From assembly GCA_023238725.1 (NCBI GenBank), contig CM041535.1, forward strand, positions 29,060,210 through 29,124,209: a DNA stretch of 64,000 nucleotides. The letters run 5' to 3'. The notes under the pieces are model-generated. The model had not been told where the DNA came from. It saw only the letters and a program-made list of their open reading frames with translations, and ran no database searches. Within the stretch, counting starts at the first letter, position 1. Each line of letters starts with the position of its first letter. The position numbers and the translations under genes were made by a program. The DNA is from Scortum barcoo (lineage: Eukaryota; Chordata; Actinopteri; Centrarchiformes; Terapontidae). Below are positions 34,801-46,800 of the stretch, piece by piece.

Positions 34801-37800
34801 AACTATGGTAAATACTCAGGCTATAAATTAAACATAGCAAAAACACAAATTCTTACACTGAACTATTCCCCAGGCCGAGAAATTAGAGAAAAATATAAAA
34901 TCAAATGGAATTCCAAGTTAATTAAATATCTGGGTGTGGTACTGGCAAAATACCTCAGTAAAACATTTGAAATCAATTACAGTAATATTAACAATAATAT
35001 TTAGACGGATTTTAGGCGCTGGTCAGCCTTTAACATGGACTTTGAGACACGAATTGAGGTAATAAAAACAAATGTATTACCGAGATTGTTATACCTCTTC
35101 CAATCCATCCCACAGATGATTCCAGAAACACAGTTCAGACACTGGGACAAACTTATATCTAGATTTATTTGGGCCGGAAAGAGACCAAGGATCAGGTTTA
35201 AGACACTACAACTACAAAAAGAAGAAGGAGGGTTGTCCTTGCCTAATCTGAAACAATACTTTTATGCAGCTCAAGTAAAGCTCCTGGTGTGTACATGCTG
35301 CCCGCAGTATCAGGCAAGATGGAAAGACATACAGGCCAGGACGGAAAATTTCCAGATCCAGGCAACACTAGAGGATATAAGAAGTAACTCAGCTCAACAC
35401 AGCAATAATGAAATTATTAAACAAACATTGGTTATCTGGAGCAAGATGGTAAAAGAATACAATATGGAGGGAGACATCAAATTGATTAACTTGGCCTGCT
35501 CTAGACCCCAGATTTGAACCAGGAATCAGTGATGCTGGATTCAGACGATGGTGGGACAGGGGCATTACAGCAGTCTGCACACTAACCCACAAGGGGGTCT
35601 TAAAAAGCTTCAGAGAGTTACAAAAGGAATTTGGACTAGAAAACAAAGATTTCTTTCGATACCTGCAAATAAGAGATTACTACGATAAAAGAATCAAACC
35701 AACACTGTCTGCAGAGGGCAATACAGTGACAGATATTCTGACTGAAGCCTATAAAAAAGATGAACATAAAAATAATTTCTAAAATTTATCAGGGCCTTCA
35801 GAAACAGAATAGGAACAACACAGGATACATTAAAGCAAAATGGGAGAAAGAACTAAACATAGAAATATCAGAGGAGGACTGGCGCTCCATGTGGAGTGCA
35901 TAGCATTCATCTAGTTCAAAGAGCGTTCAGCTCAGTGTTCATCGAGTTCAAAGAGGTGGAGAATATTTGGCTGGAAAAATTTGATCCGCTTTTTCACTAC
36001 ACCTCTTATAAAAAGCAAATTCTCTCAGGTACAAGAACAATGCTGGAGGCAGTGCGGAAACATGAACGCTGATCACTCCCATGTATTTTGGTTATGCCCC
36101 AAAATTCAAACTTTTTGGAGTAATGTCTGTACAACTGTTGGAAAGATTCTGGGATACACAATTCCTAACAATGTGATGGTCCTCTATTTTTGTGTCTTAA
36201 AGGATAATGTTGTTATTAAAAACGACAGGTATCTGTGTAAAATACTGTTGATGGCTTGTAAAAAAGCTATAACAAAAGTGCTGGTTTAAAACTGAGTCTC
36301 CAAGTCTTAACCAATGGATGGACAGAGTGAAGGAAATATATTTAATGGAAAAAATGACTTTCTCTCTCAGATCTGAAGGAGTGACTTTTTCCAGGAGGTG
36401 GGAGAAATGGACTGCTTTTGTTAAGGGCAATGGAGGACGCTATGCATTAACACTTGAAGACAACGGACATTAATATAGTAGTAATATTGAGGAGCCCCTT
36501 GTTTTTGTATGTTTGTTTTTGTATGTTTCCTTCTGTTTCTTGTTTGTTTATTTTTATTTTATTTTTTTTTTTTGTGTGTGTGTTTTCTCTGAAAGCTTTC
36601 AAATTTGAAAATACTAAATAAAAAGTACCAAAAAAAAGAAAAGGCAAGAAGAAAAACAATCTGAAACAATCAGAACAATAAAGACAAACAAACCTGCTGC
36701 TGAGTAACACATTTTTTAAGGTGACGCCTGGAGGTTATATGTGGTACTGCAGCTGTCAACATCACAGATATGAAAAAATAAAATACTTTAATAATCCATC
36801 AACAGCTGAACTCACCTTGGCTCTCCTCTGTCTTCCTCTTTCTTTGATTTTCAACAGCTCCTTCTCCTGTTCCTCTGCCTCCTTCTCCTCTTCCTCATTG
36901 GCTGGGTGGGCCACAGTCTTCACTGTGATTGGCTGCACAGTGGCCAGGAGGGCAGGGACGGTGAAACAGGACAGGAAGCGGGCTTTCAACAGCTGGTAGG
37001 CGGGGTTATCTGAGAAACGTTCTGCCACCAGCTGACGAACCGCCACCACCAGCTCCGCTTCCTCCTCCTCCTGCAGGAGCTCGGGGCTGACAGAGGGAGC
37101 TGCAGGAGGACGAAACAAACACCTGAAACACACCTGAGGACAGAACAGCTTCACCACATCGCTGTTCAGTGTTTCCTTCCTCCGACTCACTTTGGGATCA
37201 TTTGTTACAGAGGTGGTTTGATCTGGGAGTGTATTTTCAGCAGCATAGACGCTACTGAATGATCATAGAAAAATTTAAGTGATATTAAGACAGCACAGTC
37301 TCTCTATGATCCTCTCACTTCCTCCACACAATGTGACTTTGATTATGGAGGTGATACTACTCTTTATAGTATACAGATTACAACATCATACGGAATCAAG
37401 CATTTATAATAAATAGTTTAGAGAATATTATCAATCCAAGATGAAAATGACAGAATTACAGATCTGTCTGCTTCTTCAGCACCACAGTCAACGTGGTGGA
37501 TTTATCAATACTCAGTCAGTCGTTTCAGAGTACTAAAGGGAAACGAGATCTGATTCCAAATTGTCAGATTAATCAGAATTGTAATTCTCCAAGCTTATCA
37601 ATAAATTTTACTCATGCTGATACATGTTTTTCTGACAGTTAAACATTGCAAAACAATGATGTCAAAGTCACGGCGGATAAGAGGAGTGCGGCTTCATTTC
37701 ACAAAGAAAGATAACAACAGTTCTGGATGTAAGTTCTGTAAAATGATCACATAAATTCAGGATTTTTAAGTTAACTGTCCTGCTTCAGTGTCCAGATGTA

Positions 37801-40800
37801 GACAGGAAGCACATGGAGACATGTCTGGAACAAACTCAAGACAGAAATACATGAACACCCTTCTCTAATTGTCAGGTGTGTCAGGTGACTTACCTGTTTT
37901 GTCTGGTCTGAGGTCGGAGGTGGAGTCTGGCAGGTCTGAGGGCTGACTGGATGTGTTTGTGACACTGCTCTGAGGTTTGGATTTGTTTCGGGGGTGTTGC
38001 GGTTCGGACCCCTGACACAGCAGCTGCAGAGACGACTTGGTGAGAGACTTCTTGGCGTGCAGCAGTGCACTGAGCGTGCTCAGATTGCTCACAAAGGGTG
38101 GCAGGTAGGGGAGAGCCACGCCCAGTCCAGGTACCACCACCCCGCCCCGACCGCTCAGCCAATCACGTACTGCCGCCCGGCACTCCCGAAACATCAAGGA
38201 GGGGTCAAACTGCAGTTCCTCCTTCCTGAGGGGAGGGGGCGCCGCCGGGTCGACTCTGATGGTGCCTTTATATGGCAGTGGGAGTTTGGGGGTAGGCCGG
38301 AGGGGACAAGGGGCCTGGGGGGAGGAGCTGGGGTTTGTGACTGTTTGCATGATGAAGCCTGGAAGGTGGGTTTTGGAGGGATATGTGGGCGGGGCAGGAA
38401 GAGGACATTGCTGATTCAGAGGGCGCAGGTTGACAGGTGTGGACACAGCGGGGGGTCGAAGTTCAACTGACTGACTGGCAGCGAGTCGCACAGGAGATGT
38501 GGCTGACGAACAGGTTAAAATATTCCCGGGTGGACCTGGGAGGGGGGCACTTGGTACTAACGCCAGCTGCAGTCTTGGGGGAGGGGCTTCTGCCAGCTGG
38601 ACCATCTCACCAGGAGTCATGACCCACACTGACTGACTAGGAAGTAAATGCACCCCGGAAAGCTGAGTGACTGGCTGATTCTGGACAACAACTTCCTCTT
38701 TATGGCAGAGCGTCCGAGACTGCTTCTTGCGAGGAGACGACGATGTTCTCTTTGTCTTCAATCCAGCCTGGAAACAAAGACACAGTGTCAGACTCAGAAT
38801 CAGACTGAGAAGGGAGGAGTCAAACTGAGAGGGGAGGGGTCACACTGAGAAGGGAGGAGTCAGACTGCTGCAACTTCATCAACAGTAAACTCAATTCTGT
38901 CCACATCTAAGACCAGAGGAATGGAGACAGATCTTACCTTGACCTGACTGGCCTCCTGAAGAGCTTTGGCTCTTTGGCTCGGCCTTCGAATCCTCTTCCC
39001 TTCCTGGATCACACCTGTACCTGCACCGGTCCCACCCTCTGTGTCACCTGTCTGACCCACACACTGGTCAGCTTGTCTGCTCGTCACACTCTGCTGCTCC
39101 TCTCCCCTCCCTCGTTTCCTCCCTCTGGGCGCAGCTTTGGGAGGCTTGTTGGAGGCGGGGCCAGATTTACAGCACTTGGGGTGTGGCGGTTTCGGGGCGG
39201 AGCTTGGTTGGCTGAGGGTGTATTCATGGTCACTGTGGAAAGGAACATGTAGGCTTGAAATGGAAGAAGCAGTGTGCTGACTGGTGGATATGGAGTGGGG
39301 TGGGGCTACAGGGAGGTTTTGAGTTGAAGACACAGTCCTGTCAGAGCAGGCAGGTGTGGGAGGAGGAGGTTTAGTTTCGTGTGCTGAAGGAGGTGGAAGT
39401 GAGAAAGTTTCAGTTTTATTCAGTGGAGAAGAGACGATCCCGACAGGAGGAAGTCTTTGAAGAGCTGTAGGTGGAGTGGCCACTGGGGAGGGAGGAGTCT
39501 GAGGTAGCTTGATGGCAGTCTGATGAGGAGAGTCTGTCTTCAGGGTCTGTGCTCTCTTTTGTGAAGATGAAGCAGCTTTCTTCTTGGATTTAGCCTGAAG
39601 GGAGAGAAAACCAAAGACAAGTGAGATTGGTCAGATCAGAGTATGAACAGACAACCACCACAGGCCCATGAAGAGCTTTTAGTCATACTTTTCCTACAAC
39701 TGTCACTATGTACTGATAATAGCACAGGACACATATAACCCCTTCATCCCCCACACGCTGGAGCACAGCTGAGAGAGAGAGGGAGAGTCCTGGAAGTTGT
39801 AGTTTGACTTATTTAATATGTGCCTGCCTTAAGTACAATCAGAAACTGAACTGGGCCCAAAGGCAGACTTCAGAGGACTTTAAACAGTTTCTGTTACACA
39901 GATCACCTCATGACAATAATTCCTAAACAGGCAGTTACCTTGGCTTCACTGGCTTCCTGCAGAGCTTTGGCCTTCAGACTCAGCTTCCGAATTCTTCTAC
40001 CTTTCTTGATCGGACCGTCATGTGACCCGTCCACACTTGTACATGCTCCACCCACATCCACCCCCCCATTCTGACTGGTGCAAAGAGCCTCTTGATCCTC
40101 CGCCACCTTTTGCCTACTTTTGAGTGGATTCTGGATGGAGCCACTTGGACTGAGGTTAGGACAAGGCTGGTTGGGGCAAGTGATGAGGCAGCTGGGAAGC
40201 AGAGGGGCAGCTTTCTGACCAGGCAGGGCAGCTTGTGGGGCAGAGCAGGTAGAAGTGGAGTTCAAAGGCAGTGGGACCTTAGAGACAAGAGGGACATTGA
40301 GTCTGTGAGGAGTAAGAGGAGCAGGTGACAGAGAGGTAACAACCCCCACTGGAGGTGGTTTGGATGGAGCTGGAGAGGGTGCTGTCAGGAGAGAGGAAGG
40401 CATAAGCTGGATGGCAGCAGCACAAGGCTGCTTGACAGGATGAGGAATGAAGACAGCTCGAGGTAACGACATAGAAGACATCTGAGAACACATGTTAGGA
40501 GGCATCTCAAGGAGAATGCCGGGGCGATTCTGAGAAGGCACTAACTGGAGGCGAGGAGTGGGAGGTTGCCGCAGCAGCAAGAGTTGCTGTGGTTGTGATT
40601 GCTGTTTGAGGTGCAGTCGTTGCAGTTTCTGCTTCTCTTGTTGCCTCAGAGCTTCAAGCTGATTCAGGATCAGCTTGTGCTGCATGTCTAACTCCTCTCT
40701 GACCTCACTCTGCTGCAGGGTTTTTGCAATGCTCTTTGGGGTCCTTGCCTGGACAGAAGGAGGGTGCAGAGGTGGTGTCAGTGATGGCAACCTGTTCCTC

Positions 40801-43800
40801 CTCTGCTCTATCATCTCCTTACAGCCCACAGAGTCCACATTCATGGTCTGGAGGAGGAGCAGAAAGATGTGAGTCGAGGAGAGCTGCATCTTCTCTCCTT
40901 GCTCCCTCAGTGCGTCGGCTGCTGTCACTCTGGTTTTTGCCGGGATTAGCAGATTTCCAATCCACGGAGTGACCGCGGCCTGCAGCTCATAGCCCAGTCC
41001 CATGTCTGTCACTCGACGCAGGTGGGGTCGTTTGCTGATCTGGACCTTCCCCTGCGCGCCAGAGCGCCGGTTGTTGAACTTGTTTGCCTGGCGGTACAGG
41101 TGGGCTCGGAGCTGGTCAGGTGACACCATCATCATGGTGCTGCTGCTGTGACGCTTGTCCCTCTGCATCTCTCTGGGCTGTGGTCCGATGATCACAGAGC
41201 GCCCACACTGGCCCAGGATGGTTGACCGAACAGGTTTCCCACTGTGGGAATCGCAGGAGGAAGGCAACTCAACCGGTCGAAAGTTCAGGGAGGTGAAACA
41301 TCGTGCTGCTTCTGTTGGGACCCACTCCTGAATAGGGGGGATGATGTATTCCTGTTCTTCCTCCTCCTTCTCCACCTCCTCAATCCTCTTTACTTCAACT
41401 ACCTCCTTCTTTTTCTTCTTCTCTTCTTCATCACTGTCCATGTACTGCACCACCAGCTCTTCCTCCTCCTCTTCCTCCAGCTCCTCCTCTTCTTTAAGCT
41501 TCATCAGTCGTCTCCTGATCCTCTTCTGCGCCTGGCCAACCTTCTTCTCTCCTCCATCAGTCTTTGGTGGTCTCTTAGCTTTGTTTTGTTTCTGTCGACA
41601 GAGAGAGTTGAGTCACACAGTCTGTTTACATTTCAGCAGTTTGTTTACTGATTTTCTGTCTGATGGTTTGGACCGGGCACTGCAAACGTGACCCAAAAAG
41701 TTCTATATCATTATATTAGCATACACTATATACATACACGATACAGATTTCACATTATGCTGATGGTGTCCTGTTTTCTTCCTTTCTTTTCCTTCACCTA
41801 CTTAAACATACATGATACATATATACACCCCCCCCCAACCCCCAACCCCCCACAGAGTGTACCCGAGCACCGGCTGCAGCTGGTTTACTTAGTTTCCTCC
41901 ACTCTCTGAGACACTGAGCATCATAACGATGAGGTATCTCTGCAGCGATCTTGGCCCAGCGACCTAACACACACACACACAAAAATAACGAAGTTGTAGA
42001 TTTAACAGTTGCAACATCTGAAATCTCATTATAACAAGCTCATTGATATGAAAGCAATCGTGCAAGTGTAAGCCCTGCGTGCTGTATGTCTCCAGTAATT
42101 GATGACTGATAATTGATTAAATGTGTCTGAATCATTGAAATCACGACTGTAGATACTAAATCTGACACAAGCTCCACAACATGATTTTAAAACTTTAATC
42201 CTGATCAGCTTACATTACTGATGTGTGTGCGTGACCTACCCACTCCATGTTTCTCCACCAGCTGCAGCAGCAGGTCTCTCTCCTGTTGGTCAAACGGTCC
42301 TCTCTTTGTATCTGCCTTCAGACAATCATAATACCACCTGCACACACACACACACACACATTATTAAGTACATTTATGGCCCTTTTCCACTAGTACCTAC
42401 TCGGCTCAAGGCTCGACTGGCTCGGCTCGACTCGACTCGACTCGGTTTGTACGCTGTTTCCATCCCGTGTTAGTACCTGGTACCAGGTACTTTCAGTAAA
42501 GTACCTTTACTCGGCCGGTTCCAAGCGAGCTGAGTCGAGCCGAAAATGTGACGTCGGCAGAAGGCAGGCCACTGATTGGCCAGGGCGTGACGTCACTAGA
42601 TGCCTCGGGAGAGTGACTCGTTCATAAGAGTCAACCGCGCCATTTTTAAAACGCATAATAACAACAACGAACACGATCAGAGATGCTGCACAGAAATCAA
42701 CCCCGCGGAGCAACGACGAGGTGCAGACATTTCTTTGTCTGGTGGCCTCCATTGCTCCGTAGTCGTTTCGTGTTTGTGTCGCATAACAAATGACGTCGCT
42801 GGAGTTTTTTCATACATGGCGCGTTGCCACGGACGGCTAATTCCCCACCCACGCTGAGGTGGTACTCTGTTGTAATGGAAAACGACCGAAACTGAGTCGA
42901 GTCGAGTCGAGTCGAGCCGAGTAGGTACTAGTGGAAAAGGGCCATTACTGAATTACTGTAGTCTGACACTCCAGACTCAGAAACAAAAATAAACTCAACA
43001 AATAAATAACATTAATAATCAATAACTATAACCCAGTCATATTGTTCTGCATCATGAGTACTCTGACGTCCAATCAGCTCTCACCTGTCTCTGCAGGCGC
43101 TGTCAGAGCGACCAGGAACCTCCAGACGGATCTTCCACCAGTTCTTCTCCCCGAAACGAGACACCGCCTGCAGCAGCAGCTGAGAGACAGACAGACAGGC
43201 AGGCAGGCAGGGAGACAGGCAGGGAGACAGACAGGCAGAGAGAGGGAGACGGGCAGGGAGACAGGGACACAGGCAGGGAGGGAGGCAGACAGAGAGACAG
43301 GCAGGGAGATCAGCAGGCAGGGAGGCAGGCAGGGAGAGGGAGACAGGCAGGCAGGGAGACAGGGAGAGACAGACATCATAAAAGGTGCTCGATTATATTT
43401 GATATTTGAGCAGGTTAAACTATAAACACTGATTTAAAGTTATTGATCAGCTCAACTATCACATCTATTATATTCTTAAATTTTTTTTTTGGGGGGGGGG
43501 GGGTTACACCCTTTTAATGTTTTTTGTGGATAGGACAGTGAGAAAGGGGGAATACACGCAGCAAAGGGACCCCGGCCGTGATCGAACCGGGGTCCGCTGC
43601 ACTGAGACATCGAGGCCCCCGGACATGTGTGCGTGCACTCTACCACTGAAAAAACCACTGTCAGTAGTAGTACCAGAAGTAGTCACAGTATCAGTAATAG
43701 TATCAGTAGCAGTAGTACTGTTAATAGCAGTGGTGGTATCTGTATTAATATCTATTGGAGTGGTATCAGCAGTACTCTGCCGGTGGTGGGTGTGTCTTCT

Positions 43801-46800
43801 GTAAGCCACCACCCCCGGCCCACCTGGTCTTCCTGTTTGGTCCAGGGCCCTTTCTTTAGGCTCGGGTCCAAAACCTGGTTCCACCTGTAGATTAGCTGAG
43901 CCGGGTCACGACCCTCCATGAAGTAACTCACTGAGAGAGAGAGACAGGGAGAGAGAGACAGACAGGTTAGATCGTGACACATCTGACGGTGTGACGTAAC
44001 AGCGACGTCACAGCGATGTCACAGTGGCGTCACAGCGATGTCACAGTGATGGCCCAGTGATGTCAATACTCTGTGTGTAGGGGATGAAGTTTCCGATCCT
44101 CATCTTGTCCACCAACTCTCTAAGCAGAGCGTCCTCAGCGGGAGTCCAGCTGCCTCGACGCAACGAGCCCGACACGAAGCGCTGGAACGTCTGAAGGCAG
44201 AGGAAGGCCGTCCTCCGCGTCTGAGGTGAGACAGGTGAGACAGGTGAGAAAGATCGACAGATGACAGATGAGAACAAGAGACCCTCCCCACCCCCTTCTC
44301 CTCCTCACCCCCAGCTCTGCAGCGATGGCCTCCCAGTGTCGCTCTCTGTGCCTCCTGCTGATCTCCTTCAGCTGCTGCAGCTCCTCTTGACTCCACCGAG
44401 TTTTACTGACGGATGGGTGGAGAAAGTTCTGCCAGAAACTACGAATGTCCTCTGCATGCCCTCGTTCCTTCAAACTGAGGAGGAGGAGAGAGAGGAGGAG
44501 GAGGAGGAGAGGAGAGGGAGGAGAGAGGAGGAGGAAATCTCTTCACTGTCAGTCTGATGTTTCTTCAGTCGTCATGTGATTGGTTGATTTTTTCACTTAC
44601 ATCAATATTAGAGATTTTCTGCCAATCATGTTCGTCATATCGATCACCAATTAGCTCGTCCTCCTTCTTCCCTCTGACCAATCAGAGATAGAGAATCATG
44701 AAACACCTCACACACACATTTGAATTTTCTATACTTGATGTGAAGCATTCACACTGTGACCCCTGTGACACACACACACACAGGTTTACCTGAGCAGGTC
44801 GATCTCTCTCTCCAAACTGTCTATTTGCTCTCTGAGCTGCTGCCTGTCTGCCTCTCCTGCTGAGGAAAGCTTCTGACTCAGGTAGTCCACTCTGAAAGAG
44901 ACAGACAAGTAGAGACAGACAGATACACACAGACAGGTTCAGACAGACAGGTGCAGGCAGGTGCAGCAGACAGACAGGTACAGTTGGTCTCAAACAGGTG
45001 CACATTTAAACTCTACTTACACCATGGCGGAGCGTAAACACGCAGCGGCTTGGTGCTCCCGCCTTTGTTTCTTTTTATTTATAGTTAGTCCTTTCTAATC
45101 TTTTTAGTTATTTTACAGTCTCCTGCAGCAGCAGCTGAGTACAGTAGGGCCAAGTTGTTAGATATTGGGGAGAGTGCGCACCTGCAGGCGTTTCCAAGGC
45201 TGGATTTTATACCACCAGAGATTCAGCGGACCTGCTGGAGGCTTTCACGATCCCTCTGTTGCCAAGGAGACAGGCAGGAGGCATCGTAAACAAAAGCGTA
45301 AACTTCATAAACTTTCCCAACGAGGAGACAATAATACCTTGGATCAAGTTTACTGTAACATCCCTGGAGCATACAAGGCTGTTGCAGCTCCACACCTGGG
45401 TATGTCAGACCACATCTCTGTGAATCTGATCCCTGCCTTACAAACCTCTGATCTGCAGGACAAGACCAACCACCAGAACTGTACAGGTTTGGACTGAGGA
45501 GGCATCTTCAGCATTACAGGACTGCTTTGAGTGCACTGACTGGGAAGTGTTCAAGGAGGGCACAGATCTGGATGGATGGATAAACGTCATCGGTTCTGTC
45601 CTACCTAAAAGTTCTGTACTGATGCTGTTCTACCCACAAAGACCATCAAGGTTTTCCCAAATCAAAAAGCATGGCTGGACAGCACAGTGAAGCCCCTACT
45701 CAAAGCCTGTGACACTGCCTACAGGTCAAGCTACATAGGACAACAAGCTGGCCTATAGCATTGCCCAAAAAAGAACTGAAAAAAGGCATTAAGCTAGCAA
45801 AAAGCAGGTATAAACGGCGCATTGAGGAGCATTTTGAAAACAACAACCCACATAGTATGTGGAGAGGCATCGGGACAATAACGGACTATAAGCGCAGCTT
45901 ATCAGCTGATCAGCTGGTTAGCCACGATTCCACTCTCCCCGACACCCTGAACACTTTCTATGCCCGCTTTGACACACCTGGCAGCAGAGAGTGTGTTTAG
46001 CCTTCCCCGGCTGGAAGAACTGCATCAGCCTCTAGTCCTGCAGCTGCACCAAGTGAGCTCTTCCATGAAAAGAATCAACATCAGGAAAGCTGAAGGACCA
46101 GATAAGGTGTCTGGTCATACTCTGAAATTGTGTGCAGACCAACTGGCAGGAGTTTTTCTGGACATTTTCAACCTGTCCCTGCAGCCTTGCTACAGTTCCT
46201 GTCAGCCTCAAAACCTCCACCATTGTGCCTGTGCCTAAAAAATCTGCTGTCACCTGCCTAAATGACTACCGCCACCCTGTCGCTCTAACTCCGGTCATCA
46301 TGAAGTGCTTTGAGAGGATCGTCCTAAAGCACATCAAAGACATCATCCCTGCTGGTCTGGATCAATATCAGTTCGCATACAGGGAGAACAGGATCGACAG
46401 AGGATGCAGTCTCCATTGCACTTCACACAGCCCTGACCCATCTGCAGCTTCCTAACACCTACGTGAGGATGTTATTTGTGGACTTCAGTTCAAGCCTTCA
46501 ACACAGTGATCCTGGACAAGCTGATACTGAAGCTCCACAACCTGGGACTGCCCTCATTGCTGTGCCATTGGATCAGGGACTTCCTCACCAACAGGCCTCA
46601 GGTGGTGAGAATCGGGGACAACACATCCTCTACACTGGTCCTGAGCACAGGCACACCACAGGGCTGCGTGCTCAGCCCAGCCCTCTTCACTCTCTTCACC
46701 AGTGACTGTTCTGCCATCCACTCCACAAACACCATCGTAAAGTTTGCAGACGACACCACCATAGTGGGCCTCATATTGGACAATGATGAGACCCACTACA

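Noticed and set aside
41244..41691. Plus-strand Ser/Phe/Leu-rich frames
   Set aside because: Antisense of the Glu/Lys-rich part of snapc4 exon 39939-41591.
43575..43650. tRNA gene on the minus strand
   Set aside because: A and B boxes are present but the arms do not pair well and a SINE body with an A/C-rich tail follows.
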